The notes: a model not told the origin generated them from the sequence alone. DNA of 64,000 nt from Bacteroidia bacterium (GCA_030431055.1 JAUIJA010000001.1:620001-684000); one strand, 5' to 3'; numbered from the stretch's first letter, positions 44,355-53,502 are shown. Numbers and translations: made by a program.

Positions 44355-45110
44355 TTACTTTTTGTTAGCTTCAACTATATATTTTTCTAAAGCTCCTGTC
44401 ATAGATGGAGTTTCAGGCGTTGGTGCTAAAATATCAATTCGTAATCCTTTGTCTAAAGCTTCTTGTTTTGTTGTGTTACCAAAAACTGCAATTCGAGTGT
44501 CATTTTGCTCAAAATCAGGGAAGTTTTCAAAAAGAGAACGAATGCCTGTAGGACTGTAAAATGCTAAAATATCATAATAAACATCTTTTAAGTCTGATAA
44601 ATCACTTACAACAGTTTTGTAGAAAATCCCTTGTTTCCATTCAACACCTAATTTGTCTAATGTTTCAGGAACATCAGCTTTTAATTGATCAGTGTTAGGT
44701 AATAAAAACGTTTCGTTTTTATATTTTTTAATTAAAGGAGCTAAGTCAGCAAATTGTTTTTGACCTACATAAATTTTACGTTTTCTGTAAACTACATAAC
44801 GTTGTAAATAAAACGCAACTGCTTCTGATTGACAAAAATACTTTAAGTCTTCAGGAACTTTATAACGCATTTCTTCAGCAACTCTAAAGAAATGATCAAC
44901 AGAATTTCTACTTGTTAATATAATAGCAGTAAACTTGCTTAAGTCAATTTTTTGAGCTCTAACCTCTTTTGCACTTACACCTTCAACATGTATAAAAGGT
45001 CTAAAGTCTACTTTAACTTTTAGTTTATTTTGTAGTTCAAAATAAGGCGAGTTTTCTACTTTAGGCTCTGGTTGTGAAACCAAAATTGTTTTCACTTTTA
45101 ATTTTGACAT
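44355..45110 (-). CDS. hemD: Uroporphyrinogen-III synthase family protein
   Basis: A 251-residue protein of the HemD fold with weak conservation, as usual for the family. VKTILVSQPEPKVENSPYFELQNK opens domain 1; IILTSRNSVDHFF and the domain 2 stretch FYSPTGIRSLFENFPDF plus FGNTTKQEALDKGLRIDILAPTPETPSM are the recognisable blocks (the SPTGI and F-G-N-T-T motifs). It would close and invert ring D to make uroporphyrinogen III for heme and corrins. It is paired with the DUF4271 gene as in other flavobacteria. Confidence 0.82.
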   Translation of the reverse strand: MSKLKVKTILVSQPEPKVENSPYFELQNKLKVKVDFRPFIHVEGVSAKEVRAQKIDLSKFTAIILTSRNSVDHFFRVAEEMRYKVPEDLKYFCQSEAVAFYLQRYVVYRKRKIYVGQKQFADLAPLIKKYKNETFLLPNTDQLKADVPETLDKLGVEWKQGIFYKTVVSDLSDLKDVYYDILAFYSPTGIRSLFENFPDFEQNDTRIAVFGNTTKQEALDKGLRIDILAPTPETPSMTGALEKYIVEANKK

Positions 45111-45119
45111 AAATGTTTT

Positions 45120-45782
45120 CTAATTTTTTGTAACCCAATAATATATGAAATAGTACGGCGCTATTTCAAGGGTGCAAAGATACAAAATAAAATAAAACAT
45201 TTTACGTGTTAATAAATTTTGGTGTTTTTTTAGCGTAATAGCGTATGATAAAAGGTTAAAAAGAAATAGAAGTACAGCTAAAAATATATAAATCCATTTT
45301 ATTTCAATGTTATTATAGTACAAAATCATGTTGATTGGCAATAAAAGAAAGCCAAAATATGTACGATAACTTACTTTAAATAAGTTAAATTTTTCGGCAA
45401 ATTCTTCAATGTGAAAAGTTGTAGATATAATTTTATCAATTAGATATTTTGAAAGTATAAAAACGGTTAAGAATGAAAAGACTTGAATGTATAAAACACC
45501 ATCATTCTTTTTTAAGTTTTGAAATTGACTTATAAAAAGCTGTAAGAAGAAAGTAAAGGAAATTAACTGTACTATAAACATGGAAATAGTAAAGCTGTTC
45601 GTTATACTATTTCCGTCTTTGTAGATTTTTAAATATTTATCTGAAAAAGCAAGATTACTAAATTCAAAAAACCGGTTTGTAAAAACATTTCTATTCACGG
45701 CAATTAAAATAAAGGCTATTGCAAATAAAATTGTAGCCCAATCGTGTAATTCAGGAAGTCTTTCTTGAAAATTCAGTTCCAT
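45120..45782 (-). CDS. DUF4271 membrane protein
   Basis: A 220-residue integral membrane protein from an ATG at 45782 (MELNFQERLPELHDWATILF); an in-frame start at 45815 is less likely since it adds an extra hydrophobic stretch. Six to seven helices are visible, with SNLAFSDKYLKIYKDG after the first pair. This is the DUF4271 family, found only in Bacteroidota to my knowledge. Function unknown. It is 9 bp upstream of the hemD-like gene on the same strand, so co-transcribed. Confidence 0.82.
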   Translation of the reverse strand: MELNFQERLPELHDWATILFAIAFILIAVNRNVFTNRFFEFSNLAFSDKYLKIYKDGNSITNSFTISMFIVQLISFTFFLQLFISQFQNLKKNDGVLYIQVFSFLTVFILSKYLIDKIISTTFHIEEFAEKFNLFKVSYRTYFGFLLLPINMILYYNNIEIKWIYIFLAVLLFLFNLLSYAITLKKHQNLLTRKMFYFILYLCTLEIAPYYFIYYWVTKN

Positions 45783-45860
45783 AATTGGAAACAAAAATAC
45801 AAAAAATACAATCACAAATTTTATTATAAAATTATTAAGACTTTTTATCTAATAATACCT

Positions 45861-45868
45861 TATTTTTG
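45861..45868 (+). promoter_or_regulatory. Predicted -7 element of the dolichyl-phosphate-mannose-synthase-like gene
   Basis: TATTTTTG matches TAnnTTTG, 22 bp before the GTG at 45891. It supports that start rather than a longer in-frame one at 45765. Confidence 0.5.
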
Positions 45869-45890
45869 TGCCAAATCCATTCAAAAAAAA

Positions 45891-46613
45891 GTGGCAAAGA
45901 GCATAGTTATTATTCCTACTTATAATGAAATTGAAAACATAGAAGCTATTATTAGAGCTGTTTTCACTTTGCCTAATTCATTTGATGTTTTAGTAGTAGA
46001 TGATAATTCACCAGACGGAACACCTTTTAAAGTGAAAGAATTACAAAAAGAATTTACTAACCAACTTTTTTTAGAAGTTAGGACAAAGAAATCGGGATTA
46101 GGAACAGCTTATGTTCATGGTTTTAAATGGGCAATAGAGAAGAGTTATGATTTTATTTTTGAAATGGATGCCGATTTTTCGCACAATCCAAAAGATTTAA
46201 TCCGATTACAAAAAGCTTGTGAAAATGGTGCCGATTTAGCAATAGGATCGCGTTATTCAACAGGTGTAAATGTTGTAAATTGGCCGCTTTCAAGAGTTTT
46301 ATTATCATATTTTGCTTCGGTTTATGTGCGTTTAATTACAGGAATGAAAATTCACGATGCAACAGCAGGATTCAAATGCTATAAAAGAGAAGTTTTAGAA
46401 AAAATCAATCTCGACAAAATAAAATTTGTAGGATATGCGTTTCAAATTGAAATGAAATACAGAGCTTTTATAAAGCAATTTAAAATTGTAGAAGTTCCAA
46501 TAATATTTACCGATAGAACAAAAGGAGAATCAAAAATGAGCGGTTCAATTATAAAAGAAGCGGTTTTTGGTGTAATTTTGTTACGAATTAAAAGTTTATT
46601 TAATCAACTATAA
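45891..46613 (+). CDS. Polyprenyl-phosphate sugar transferase (dolichyl-phosphate mannose synthase-like)
   Basis: From GTG at 45891 this is 240 residues. The product starts VAKSIVIIPTYNEIENIEAII and has the GT2 features VLVVDDNSPDGT, the nucleotide/metal site FEMDADFSHNP and TAGFKCYKREVLEKI. The characteristic late segment is VEVPIIFTDRTKGESKMSG. It transfers a sugar to polyprenyl phosphate at the membrane. There is no C-terminal membrane domain, so it is the short soluble type. It is directly followed by dihydroorotase (2 bp), in one operon. Confidence 0.88.
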   Translation: MAKSIVIIPTYNEIENIEAIIRAVFTLPNSFDVLVVDDNSPDGTPFKVKELQKEFTNQLFLEVRTKKSGLGTAYVHGFKWAIEKSYDFIFEMDADFSHNPKDLIRLQKACENGADLAIGSRYSTGVNVVNWPLSRVLLSYFASVYVRLITGMKIHDATAGFKCYKREVLEKINLDKIKFVGYAFQIEMKYRAFIKQFKIVEVPIIFTDRTKGESKMSGSIIKEAVFGVILLRIKSLFNQL

Positions 46614-46615
46614 AA

Positions 46616-47959
46616 ATGAGCACTTTTTTAATAAAGAATGCAAAAATTGTAAACGAAGGAGAAATTTTTGAAGGTGATGTTTTAATCGAAAACGAATTTA
46701 TTAAAGAAATTGCCGATAAAATTAGTCCGAAATCATCAGAATGTATTATTGTTGATGCTGAAGGGAATTATTTAATTCCTGGTGTTATTGATGATCAAGT
46801 ACATTTTAGAGAACCTGGACTTACGCATAAAGCTACAATTGAAACCGAAAGTAAAGCCGCAGTAGCTGGTGGAATTACATCTTTTATAGAACAACCAAAT
46901 ACAGTTCCAAATGCGGTAACGCAAGAATTACTAGAGCAAAAATATGAAATTGCTTCTCAATCGTCATATGCCAACTATTCTTTTATGATGGGCGGAACAA
47001 ACGATAATTTAGAAGAAGTTCTAAAAACAAATCCGCGAAATGTAGCCGGAATTAAGTTGTTTTTAGGTTCATCTACAGGAAACATGTTGGTTGATGATCA
47101 AGAAACTTTAGAAAAAATATTTTCGTCAACAAAAATGCTAATTGCTGTTCATTGTGAAGATGAGGCTACAATAAAAGCTAATTTAGAAGCTTACAAGCAA
47201 GAATATGGTGATAATATTCCAATGCAAGTTCATCATTTAATTAGAAGTGTTGAAGCGTGTTATAAATCATCTTCAAAAGCAATTGAATTGGCTAAGAAAA
47301 CAGGCGCAAGGTTACACATTTTTCATGTTTCAACAGGAAAAGAAACCGATTTGTTTACGAATAAGATTCCTCTTGAAGAAAAACAAATTACTGCTGAAGT
47401 TTGCGTACATCATCTTTGGTTTACTAATGATGATTATGAAACTAAAGGAAGTTTAATTAAATGGAATCCGGCTGTTAAAACTAAAGACGATAGAGAGCAG
47501 CTTTGGGAAGCGTTGCTAGATGATAGAATTGATGTAATTGCAACCGATCATGCGCCACACACTTTAGAAGAAAAAATGAATCCTTATACAAGTTGTCCTT
47601 CAGGAGCGCCTTTAGTTCAACATGCAGTTGTAGCAATGTTTGAACAACATTTGAAAGGAAGAATTTCGGTGGAGAAAATTGTGGAGAAGATGTGTCATAA
47701 TCCTGCTAAAATTTTCAAAATTGAAAAAAGAGGATTTATTAAAGAAGGTTTTTATGCTGATTTAGCTATTGTCAATACACACCAACCTTGGGTTGTAAAG
47801 AAAGAAAATATATTATATAAATGCGGTTGGTCGCCATTAGAAGGAACAAATTTTAAATCTCGAATTATGCAAACGTTCGTAAATGGACAATTAGTATATT
47901 CAAATGGTAGAGTTAAAGATTTAAAAAATGGAAAACGATTGTTATTTGAAAGAGATTAA
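46616..47959 (+). CDS. pyrC: Dihydroorotase-type amidohydrolase
   Basis: A 447-residue amidohydrolase. Motif 1 reads DDQVHFREPGLTHKA (residues 59-73): the first His of HxH is Gln (Q61), H63 remains. A carboxylated-lysine candidate lies in AGIKLFLGSSTGNM, histidines in AVHCEDEA and FHVSTGKE, and the catalytic Asp in IATDHAPHT. The family converts carbamoyl-aspartate to dihydroorotate. The Gln form is, from memory, seen in other Bacteroidota members, so it may be active with altered zinc binding or be a relative with another substrate. Confidence 0.85.
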   Translation: MSTFLIKNAKIVNEGEIFEGDVLIENEFIKEIADKISPKSSECIIVDAEGNYLIPGVIDDQVHFREPGLTHKATIETESKAAVAGGITSFIEQPNTVPNAVTQELLEQKYEIASQSSYANYSFMMGGTNDNLEEVLKTNPRNVAGIKLFLGSSTGNMLVDDQETLEKIFSSTKMLIAVHCEDEATIKANLEAYKQEYGDNIPMQVHHLIRSVEACYKSSSKAIELAKKTGARLHIFHVSTGKETDLFTNKIPLEEKQITAEVCVHHLWFTNDDYETKGSLIKWNPAVKTKDDREQLWEALLDDRIDVIATDHAPHTLEEKMNPYTSCPSGAPLVQHAVVAMFEQHLKGRISVEKIVEKMCHNPAKIFKIEKRGFIKEGFYADLAIVNTHQPWVVKKENILYKCGWSPLEGTNFKSRIMQTFVNGQLVYSNGRVKDLKNGKRLLFERD

Positions 47960-47960
47960 A

Positions 47961-48365
47961 GTGAAGGTTTTTTATAGTTTTATAGCGTTGTTATTGTTGA
48001 TTTCTTGTAACCAAAATCCGGTTGCAAAACCTGATCAAGTTATCGATAAAGAAACCATGACAAATATTTTGTATGATATTGCATATTTAAAAGCAGCTCA
48101 AGGATATCGTTATATGGATTTTGAAAATCTTGATGCAGATAAATATATTTATAATAAATATAAAATCGATAGTACTACTTTAGCTCAAAATCAAAAGTAT
48201 TATGCTTCTAACCCTACTGAGTTTAAAAAAATGTACGATGACGTTCTGGAGCGAATTAAAATCGAAGAAAAAATCGCCGATTCTTTAGCTGGACAAATGA
48301 AAAAAGAAATAAAAAAACCAACTTTAAAAAAGAGTTTACGGCCAGATTTAAAAATTAACAAGTAA
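47961..48365 (+). CDS. DUF4296 lipoprotein
   Basis: From GTG at 47961, directly after the dihydroorotase stop, this is 134 residues. It has a lipoprotein signal (FYSFIALLLLISCNQ) and then a helical domain, DKETMTNILYDIAYLKAAQGYRY, typical of DUF4296. The longer frame from 47928 overlaps the upstream gene and lacks a signal at its start. It is a periplasmic-facing lipoprotein of unknown role, common after pyrC in flavobacteria. Its 3' end overlaps the convergent epimerase gene by 18 bp. Confidence 0.82.
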   Translation: MKVFYSFIALLLLISCNQNPVAKPDQVIDKETMTNILYDIAYLKAAQGYRYMDFENLDADKYIYNKYKIDSTTLAQNQKYYASNPTEFKKMYDDVLERIKIEEKIADSLAGQMKKEIKKPTLKKSLRPDLKINK

Positions 48366-49340
48366 TTTTTTTAGATAAGTTTTCATTTCTAAAAATTCAT
48401 AATTAAGCGCCGTTTTAATTTTTGTATTATCATATTCCACAGTTGAATGTGAAGTTTTTGCAATTGCTTTAGTCACAATGCGTTTTTTTCTCAATATTAA
48501 ACTTAAAAACCAATCTATTCGCCATGCAAATGATAAAAAAGCTTTACTTGCATAAATAAACGGTCGTTTTACTTTTAAAGTGTCAGCTATAAAGTTCAAA
48601 AACTCTTGATACGAAATATTTTCAGAAACTACAGTGTAGCGTTCGCCATTTATAGTGTTATTCATTAATCGAAGCATACAAGTAACAACGTCCTCAACTG
48701 CTACGATGGCAATTTTCCCTTTAGTATAAAACGGATTTCCTTTTTTAACAGAATTAATTATTTGATTACTTCCATTTTTTGAAAATCCATGTCCAAAAAT
48801 AACTCCAGGATTTACAATAACGATTTTTAAACCTTCTTGAAAACCACGCCAAACTTCCATTTCGGCAGCATGTTTAGAAATTGCATATTCGCTATGAAGT
48901 TTTTCAGGATTGTATTCGGTTTCTTCTGTAATTATTTTTTCTTTATCTGTAGGATCACCAAGAGCAGCAATTGAACTTACATAACAAAGTTTTTCGATAT
49001 TGAAGTCTATGCAACAATTGACAATATTTGCTGTTCCTTCTATATTTGTTTTTAAGAGTTTTTCCTCGTCCTTTGGGTCAAAAGAAATAAAAGCAGCGCA
49101 ATGATAAACTTTAGTTACATCTTTAAAGGCTTCTTCTAAACTTGGAATATTAGTTACATCAGCTTTTATCCAATTAATTTTTTCAAAAAGACTTTTGCAA
49201 TTGTAAAATTGAAAAACATTTTGTACTTCGGTTAGGCTTTTTTTATCACGAAAAATAGCTTTCACTTCTTCATTTTCTTGAAGTAGTTTAACGATTAAGT
49301 GAGAGCCAACAAGTCCGGTCGCGCCAGTAACTAAAATCAT
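48348..49340 (-). CDS. NAD-dependent epimerase/dehydratase
   Basis: A 330-residue short-chain dehydrogenase of the extended type. The N-terminal MILVTGATGLVGSHLIVKLL is the NAD-binding TGxxGxxG motif; KVYHCAAFISFDPKD and the catalytic YAISKHAAE (YxxxK) follow, with NPGVIFGHGF later. It could be a nucleotide-sugar epimerase or an NAD-dependent reductase; the sequence does not decide. It is convergent with the DUF4296 gene and divergent from tyrS, so a single-gene unit. Confidence 0.88.
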   Translation of the reverse strand: MILVTGATGLVGSHLIVKLLQENEEVKAIFRDKKSLTEVQNVFQFYNCKSLFEKINWIKADVTNIPSLEEAFKDVTKVYHCAAFISFDPKDEEKLLKTNIEGTANIVNCCIDFNIEKLCYVSSIAALGDPTDKEKIITEETEYNPEKLHSEYAISKHAAEMEVWRGFQEGLKIVIVNPGVIFGHGFSKNGSNQIINSVKKGNPFYTKGKIAIVAVEDVVTCMLRLMNNTINGERYTVVSENISYQEFLNFIADTLKVKRPFIYASKAFLSFAWRIDWFLSLILRKKRIVTKAIAKTSHSTVEYDNTKIKTALNYEFLEMKTYLKKLLVNF

Positions 49341-49394
49341 AAGGTAAAAATAGGAAAACTTTTATAGATACTTTCAAACTTTTGTAGTAAAAAC

Positions 49395-49402
49395 TATCTT
49401 TG
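49395..49402 (+). promoter_or_regulatory. Predicted -7 element of tyrS
   Basis: TATCTTTG matches TAnnTTTG, 18 bp before the tyrS ATG. No TTG at the normal spacing. Confidence 0.5.
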
Positions 49403-49420
49403 CGGAAATAATTTAAAGAA

Positions 49421-50725
49421 ATGGAAAATTTAGTAGAAGAATTACGTTGGAGAGGTTTGTTTCACGACATGATGCCAGGAACTGAAGAGCAATTGGTAAA
49501 AGAAGCAACAACGGCATATATTGGTTTTGATCCAACAGCTGATTCTTTACATATAGGAAGTATGGTTCAAATTATTTTACTGATGCATTTACGTAAAGCC
49601 GGACATAAAGCTATAGCTTTAGTTGGAGGTGCAACAGGAATGATTGGTGATCCTTCTGGAAAATCAGACGAACGCAATTTATTAGATGAAGCTACTTTAA
49701 ATAAAAATGTAGAAGGAATTAAACGTGTATTATCTCGTTTTTTAGATTTTGATGCTTCAGATGCAAATGCGCCAATTCTTGTTAATAATTACGATTGGAT
49801 GAAAACTTTTTCATTTATCGATTTTGCTCGTGATATTGGTAAACGTATTACAGTAAACTATATGATGAGTAAAGATTCGGTTAAAAAGCGTTTAAGTAGC
49901 GATTCTGGTGTAGGAATGAGCTTTACCGAATTTACATACCAATTAATTCAAGGTTACGATTTTTATCATTTAAATAAAGAATACAACTGTTTGTTGCAAA
50001 TGGGTGGAAGTGATCAATGGGGAAATATTACTACAGGAACTGAGTTAATCAGAAGAATGAATGTTGATAATGAAGAAAGAGGTAAAGCATTTGCTTTAAC
50101 TACGCCATTAATTACAAAAGCAGATGGTTCTAAATTTGGTAAAACAGAAGGTGGAAATGTTTGGTTAGATGCTGATAAAACTTCTCCGTATAAATTTTAC
50201 CAATTTTGGTTAAATACAACCGATGAAGATGCTGAAAAGTATATCAAGATTTTTACATTTTTAGATAAAGATACTATTGAAGCGTTAATTGAAGAACATA
50301 GACAAGCACCACATTTAAGAGTATTGCAAAAGCGTTTAGCAGAAGAAGTTACTGTTTTAGTTCATTCTAAAGAAGAATTAGAAAATTCAATTGCAGCTTC
50401 TGAAGCATTGTTTAGTAAAACTATCGATGGAATTAAAAAGCTTGATGAAAAAACATTCTTAGAAGTTTTTGATGGTGTTCCTATGGTAGATTTAGCAATG
50501 AGCGATATCGATGAAGGTTTAGATATGATTGCAGCAATGGCGGCAAAAACGAATTTCTTAGCTTCAAATGGTGAAGCACGTAGAGAATTGAAACAAAATG
50601 CTATTTCCTTAAATAAAGAAAAAGTAAAAGAAGATAGAATTATTACTAAAGACGATTTAATCAATAATCAGTTTTTATTGCTTCAAAAAGGAAAGAAAAA
50701 TTATTATGTAATTAGAGTGAAGTAA
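49421..50725 (+). CDS. tyrS: Tyrosyl-tRNA synthetase
   Basis: A 434-residue class I synthetase. The HIGH-type motif is [12 protein letters not shown] (about residues 36-47), and the KMSKS-type motif is [14 protein letters not shown]. Tyr recognition is around [12 protein letters not shown] and [14 protein letters not shown]. The C-terminal S4-like domain follows with [14 protein letters not shown]. It charges tRNA-Tyr. It is a single gene bounded by a divergent epimerase gene and, after its stop, a short intergenic repeat. Confidence 0.97.
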   Translation: MENLVEELRWRGLFHDMMPGTEEQLVKEATTAYIGFDPTADSLHIGSMVQIILLMHLRKAGHKAIALVGGATGMIGDPSGKSDERNLLDEATLNKNVEGIKRVLSRFLDFDASDANAPILVNNYDWMKTFSFIDFARDIGKRITVNYMMSKDSVKKRLSSDSGVGMSFTEFTYQLIQGYDFYHLNKEYNCLLQMGGSDQWGNITTGTELIRRMNVDNEERGKAFALTTPLITKADGSKFGKTEGGNVWLDADKTSPYKFYQFWLNTTDEDAEKYIKIFTFLDKDTIEALIEEHRQAPHLRVLQKRLAEEVTVLVHSKEELENSIAASEALFSKTIDGIKKLDEKTFLEVFDGVPMVDLAMSDIDEGLDMIAAMAAKTNFLASNGEARRELKQNAISLNKEKVKEDRIITKDDLINNQFLLLQKGKKNYYVIRVK

Positions 50726-50732
50726 TTATTTT

Positions 50733-50758
50733 GTCAGTTCGAGCGGAGCCGAGAACTA
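50733..50758. repeat. Intergenic repeat GTCAGTTCGAG / CGAGAAC containing a stop codon
   Basis: GTCAGTTCGAGCGGAGCCGAGAACTA has arms AGTTC / GAACT and a GC-rich centre, resembling short flavobacterial repeats at gene ends. The minus-strand stop codon TAG of the LuxE-like gene (50756-50758) is in its last bases. Confidence 0.55.
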
Positions 50759-51736
50759 CAAAACCATCAAATTACAACCTCTAATATCAGAATTGTCAAA
50801 ACGTCCCAACACTTCGAAAGAATGGTTGGGATATTTTTTTCCCAAATCTTGTGTAGCAATAAAACTACAAGAATTAATGTTAGCCAAATCAATTACATTA
50901 ATTCCTCCATTTTTGTTTTCTGGTAATATAGTTAGGGCGTCTTCAGGATCGCGAATAAGAATTTGCATCCAAGGCGGACATTCAAAAAATCCGTTTCCTA
51001 AAGAATACGCTTGCGATAATAATTCTGTCATGCCATATTCCGAATGAATAGTAGGAACACTAAAACCGTTGCAAAGAATTTCGTGAAGTTCTTCACGAAT
51101 CATCTCTTTACGTTTTCCTTTCATTCCTCCAGTTTCCATCACAATAGTGTTTTTTAAGTTGAATTGATGTTGTTCAACTAAATCTAATAAAGCGTAAGTA
51201 ACGCCAATAAGTATTACATTTTGTCCAGAATTGTCTAGTTCTTCTAATTTCTGAATTAAATCATTATAATTATGCAAATAAAAACCAGAATCAGGATGAT
51301 TACTCGATTCTATTAAATCTTCAACCATGTAGATTAATGATGAACCTTCACGTTCGAGATAAGATGGAAGTAAGGCTAAAACACAATAGTTTTCAATGTT
51401 TCCATAAAATTCTGAAAAACCTTTTCTATAACTTGTTTCATAAAGTAAAATATCGGTAACATGATGTTTACTAGTTTGTATTCCTGTTGTTCCGCTACTT
51501 GTGAAAGTTTGCTGGATAGATTCTTTCGAACTTAAAACTTCGTGACTTTTAAAAAATTGAATAGGTAAAAAAGGAATATCAATTACCGATTTTACATTTG
51601 AAGGATTTCGTTTTAAAAAGTTACAAAACTCTTGATAGACTAAATTGTTTTCGTATTGGTAACGAAAAACTTTCATGGTAATTTTTTCAAAATCCTTTTT
51701 ACCAGAAATAGAAAATATGTCAGAAGTATCTATCAA
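50756..51736 (-). CDS. LuxE-like acyl-protein synthetase / AMP-binding-type protein
   Basis: A 326-residue protein from TTG (51736), with MIDTSDIFSIS at the start. The AMP-loop motif is QTFTSSGTTGIQTSKHHV. LFHP-like LALLPSYLEREGSSLI and VPTIHSEYGMTELLSQAYSL fit the LuxE (acyl-protein synthetase) family, which activates fatty acids or other carboxylates as acyl adenylates. No luxCDAB genes are present, so it is not luminescence. It may act in lipid or surface polysaccharide metabolism. It has its own -7 element and ends in the repeat at 50733. Confidence 0.8.
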   Translation of the reverse strand: MIDTSDIFSISGKKDFEKITMKVFRYQYENNLVYQEFCNFLKRNPSNVKSVIDIPFLPIQFFKSHEVLSSKESIQQTFTSSGTTGIQTSKHHVTDILLYETSYRKGFSEFYGNIENYCVLALLPSYLEREGSSLIYMVEDLIESSNHPDSGFYLHNYNDLIQKLEELDNSGQNVILIGVTYALLDLVEQHQFNLKNTIVMETGGMKGKRKEMIREELHEILCNGFSVPTIHSEYGMTELLSQAYSLGNGFFECPPWMQILIRDPEDALTILPENKNGGINVIDLANINSCSFIATQDLGKKYPNHSFEVLGRFDNSDIRGCNLMVL

Positions 51737-51752
51737 TTTGATTTATTTTTTG

Positions 51753-51760
51753 CAAAGCTA
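51753..51760 (-). promoter_or_regulatory. Predicted -7 element of the LuxE-like gene
   Basis: TAGCTTTG on the minus strand matches TAnnTTTG, 16 bp before the TTG start at 51736. The -33 TTG candidate (51779-51777) lies in the terminator of the T9SS gene. Confidence 0.45.
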
Positions 51761-51770
51761 TAAAATAAAA

Positions 51771-51795
51771 AAGCACCAACAATTGTTGGTGCCTT
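51771..51795 (-). terminator. Terminator of the 552-residue T9SS gene
   Basis: A perfect palindrome gcaccaac / gttggtgc around AATT. Read on the minus strand it is followed by a T-run. It sits 49 bp after the gene end, with a repeat in between. Confidence 0.88.
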
Positions 51796-51804
51796 AAAAG
51801 TTTT

Positions 51805-51834
51805 GTCAATCCGAACTTGATTCAGATTCTGAGA
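51805..51834. repeat. Intergenic repeat, GTCA/CAGATTCT family, copy near a T9SS gene
   Basis: GTCAATCCGAACTTGATT then CAGATTCTGAGA. The TTGATTCAGATTCT end is close to TTGTTTCAGAATCT of the copy at 13188. It lies between the T9SS gene stop and its terminator. Confidence 0.55.
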
Positions 51835-51843
51835 GACAAATAT

Positions 51844-53502
51844 TTATCTTACGATTAATTTTCTAGTAGCTGTTTTATCAGCTTCAGTAATTTTAACGAT
51901 ATAAACACCAGCGTTTAAGCTAGAAATGTTTACTTGGTTATTCATTACTTTAGTGTTTTTAACTTCTTTTCCTAAGATATCAAAAATTTGAATTGACATT
52001 TCTGAATTGTTAGCAGAAGCTAAGTATAAAGTGTTTCCTGTAACAGGGTTCGGATACATTTTTAATCCGTCAATTGCATTGAATGCTTTAGTGTCCATTG
52101 TGACATCTGCTAAATCTCTTGCAACAACTTGTGGTGTAGTATTAAATCTTGCAGCTAAAACAATAATATCAGTAGCTCCAACAGGAATTAAATCTGCATT
52201 TACAACGTAATCTGCTTCAGCAAACATCGATCTGAAAGTCATAGTGTTTGTGTCAGTAATGTCGTAATTTGTATTAACAGTAAATGTGTTTGAACCATTT
52301 CCATCAGCAAAAGTTACTCCGTTAATTTTAACTAATTCACTTTCATAAGTTTCATAATTATTATTAGTCATGTCGTTAACTAAATCATCAACAGTAACAA
52401 CTTCAGGTGTGATTGAAAATCCTGGAGCATTAGGTGCAATATCTTCCATAGGGATAATTTGAAGTACACCGCTATATGTAGAAGTTTGTCCTTTAAAACC
52501 TGTCATACCATCACCTACGTTGAAAGTGTTTGTGATAATACCAGCATTATCATCAATTAAGATAGCAGCTGTAGCATCTTGAATGTATTTTTGATTTCTT
52601 GTAGCTCTTGCATAAGTTACAATTGCTTCACCAGTTAGTTCATAAAAACCACCTGCTCCATTTGCAATAACATCTGCTCTAATTTCTGCTATTGTAGTAA
52701 CAGTAACAACTGGAGAAACTGTAAAGTTTACAGTAGCATTAGCTGCAGGAGCAATTGGATTATCAGAATCATCTACTAATTCAACATAAACTGTATGAGC
52801 GCCAGCAGTTAAACCTGTTAACGAAATTGGAGTTGTGTCATATTTCATTGTTGCACCACCAGCGTCAACTGTGTAACTAATATGTCCATCTCCCATTCCA
52901 ACATTTGCAACGTTAAAATTTTGTACGCTTAAAGTAACATCTACATCGGTAGTAGACACAGTAGAACCATCAGTTGGACTTACAATAGCAATACTAGGTG
53001 TAGATTGTGCTGTAAATTGAAAATTATCAATATACATTACGGAACCAACACCTGTCCAGTTTGCAGCAGTATCATAAAAACGTAATCCAATTTCAATTGT
53101 ACCTGTAGTAGTAGCAGTAAAAGTATTTGTTACAGTTTGCCAAGTATTTAACATAGTATCATCACTATAGTTAAGATAGCCATCTACGTATAGTCTAGCT
53201 CTAGATTCGTTGTCTAATTGATAAGCATCAAACGAAACATCATAAGTTACACCAGCAGTAACATTAATTGTTTGGCGGAAATCAGTATCTGCTTGAGTTT
53301 GAGAATTAACTGTGAATTTAGCAGATTTTGCACCTTCGGAAAAAATAACTGATTCCTCTTCTACTGTAATTTGAGGGTCAATAGTTGTCCAGCTATCAAC
53401 AACACCTCCAGTCCAACTTTCAAAATCACCATTAACGGTTAAATTTTGTCCAAACGACAATGTTGAAATACATAAAATAACTAAAAAGTAAAGTTTTTTC
53501 AT
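51844..53502 (-). CDS. Secreted multidomain protein with T9SS type A sorting domain
   Basis: A 552-residue secreted protein with a signal peptide (LVILCISTLSFGQ), a CBM/CenC-like jelly-roll domain (residues 20-165; LTVNGDFESWTGGVVDSWTT), an Ig-like repeat with DGSTVSTTDVDVTLSV (about residues 172-265), a DUF5689/OB-like domain (YELTGEAIVTYARATRNQKYIQ; residues 280-460) and a C-terminal type A sorting domain (LKMYPNPVTGNTLYLA; GVYIVKITEADKTATRKLIV). It is exported by T9SS and anchored or released. No catalytic motif is obvious. The DUF5689-like part is often found with secreted nucleases. Confidence 0.85.
   Translation of the reverse strand: MKKLYFLVILCISTLSFGQNLTVNGDFESWTGGVVDSWTTIDPQITVEEESVIFSEGAKSAKFTVNSQTQADTDFRQTINVTAGVTYDVSFDAYQLDNESRARLYVDGYLNYSDDTMLNTWQTVTNTFTATTTGTIEIGLRFYDTAANWTGVGSVMYIDNFQFTAQSTPSIAIVSPTDGSTVSTTDVDVTLSVQNFNVANVGMGDGHISYTVDAGGATMKYDTTPISLTGLTAGAHTVYVELVDDSDNPIAPAANATVNFTVSPVVTVTTIAEIRADVIANGAGGFYELTGEAIVTYARATRNQKYIQDATAAILIDDNAGIITNTFNVGDGMTGFKGQTSTYSGVLQIIPMEDIAPNAPGFSITPEVVTVDDLVNDMTNNNYETYESELVKINGVTFADGNGSNTFTVNTNYDITDTNTMTFRSMFAEADYVVNADLIPVGATDIIVLAARFNTTPQVVARDLADVTMDTKAFNAIDGLKMYPNPVTGNTLYLASANNSEMSIQIFDILGKEVKNTKVMNNQVNISSLNAGVYIVKITEADKTATRKLIVR

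Noticed and set aside
50756..51736. Bioluminescence operon
   Set aside because: No luciferase or fatty-acid reductase gene is nearby.
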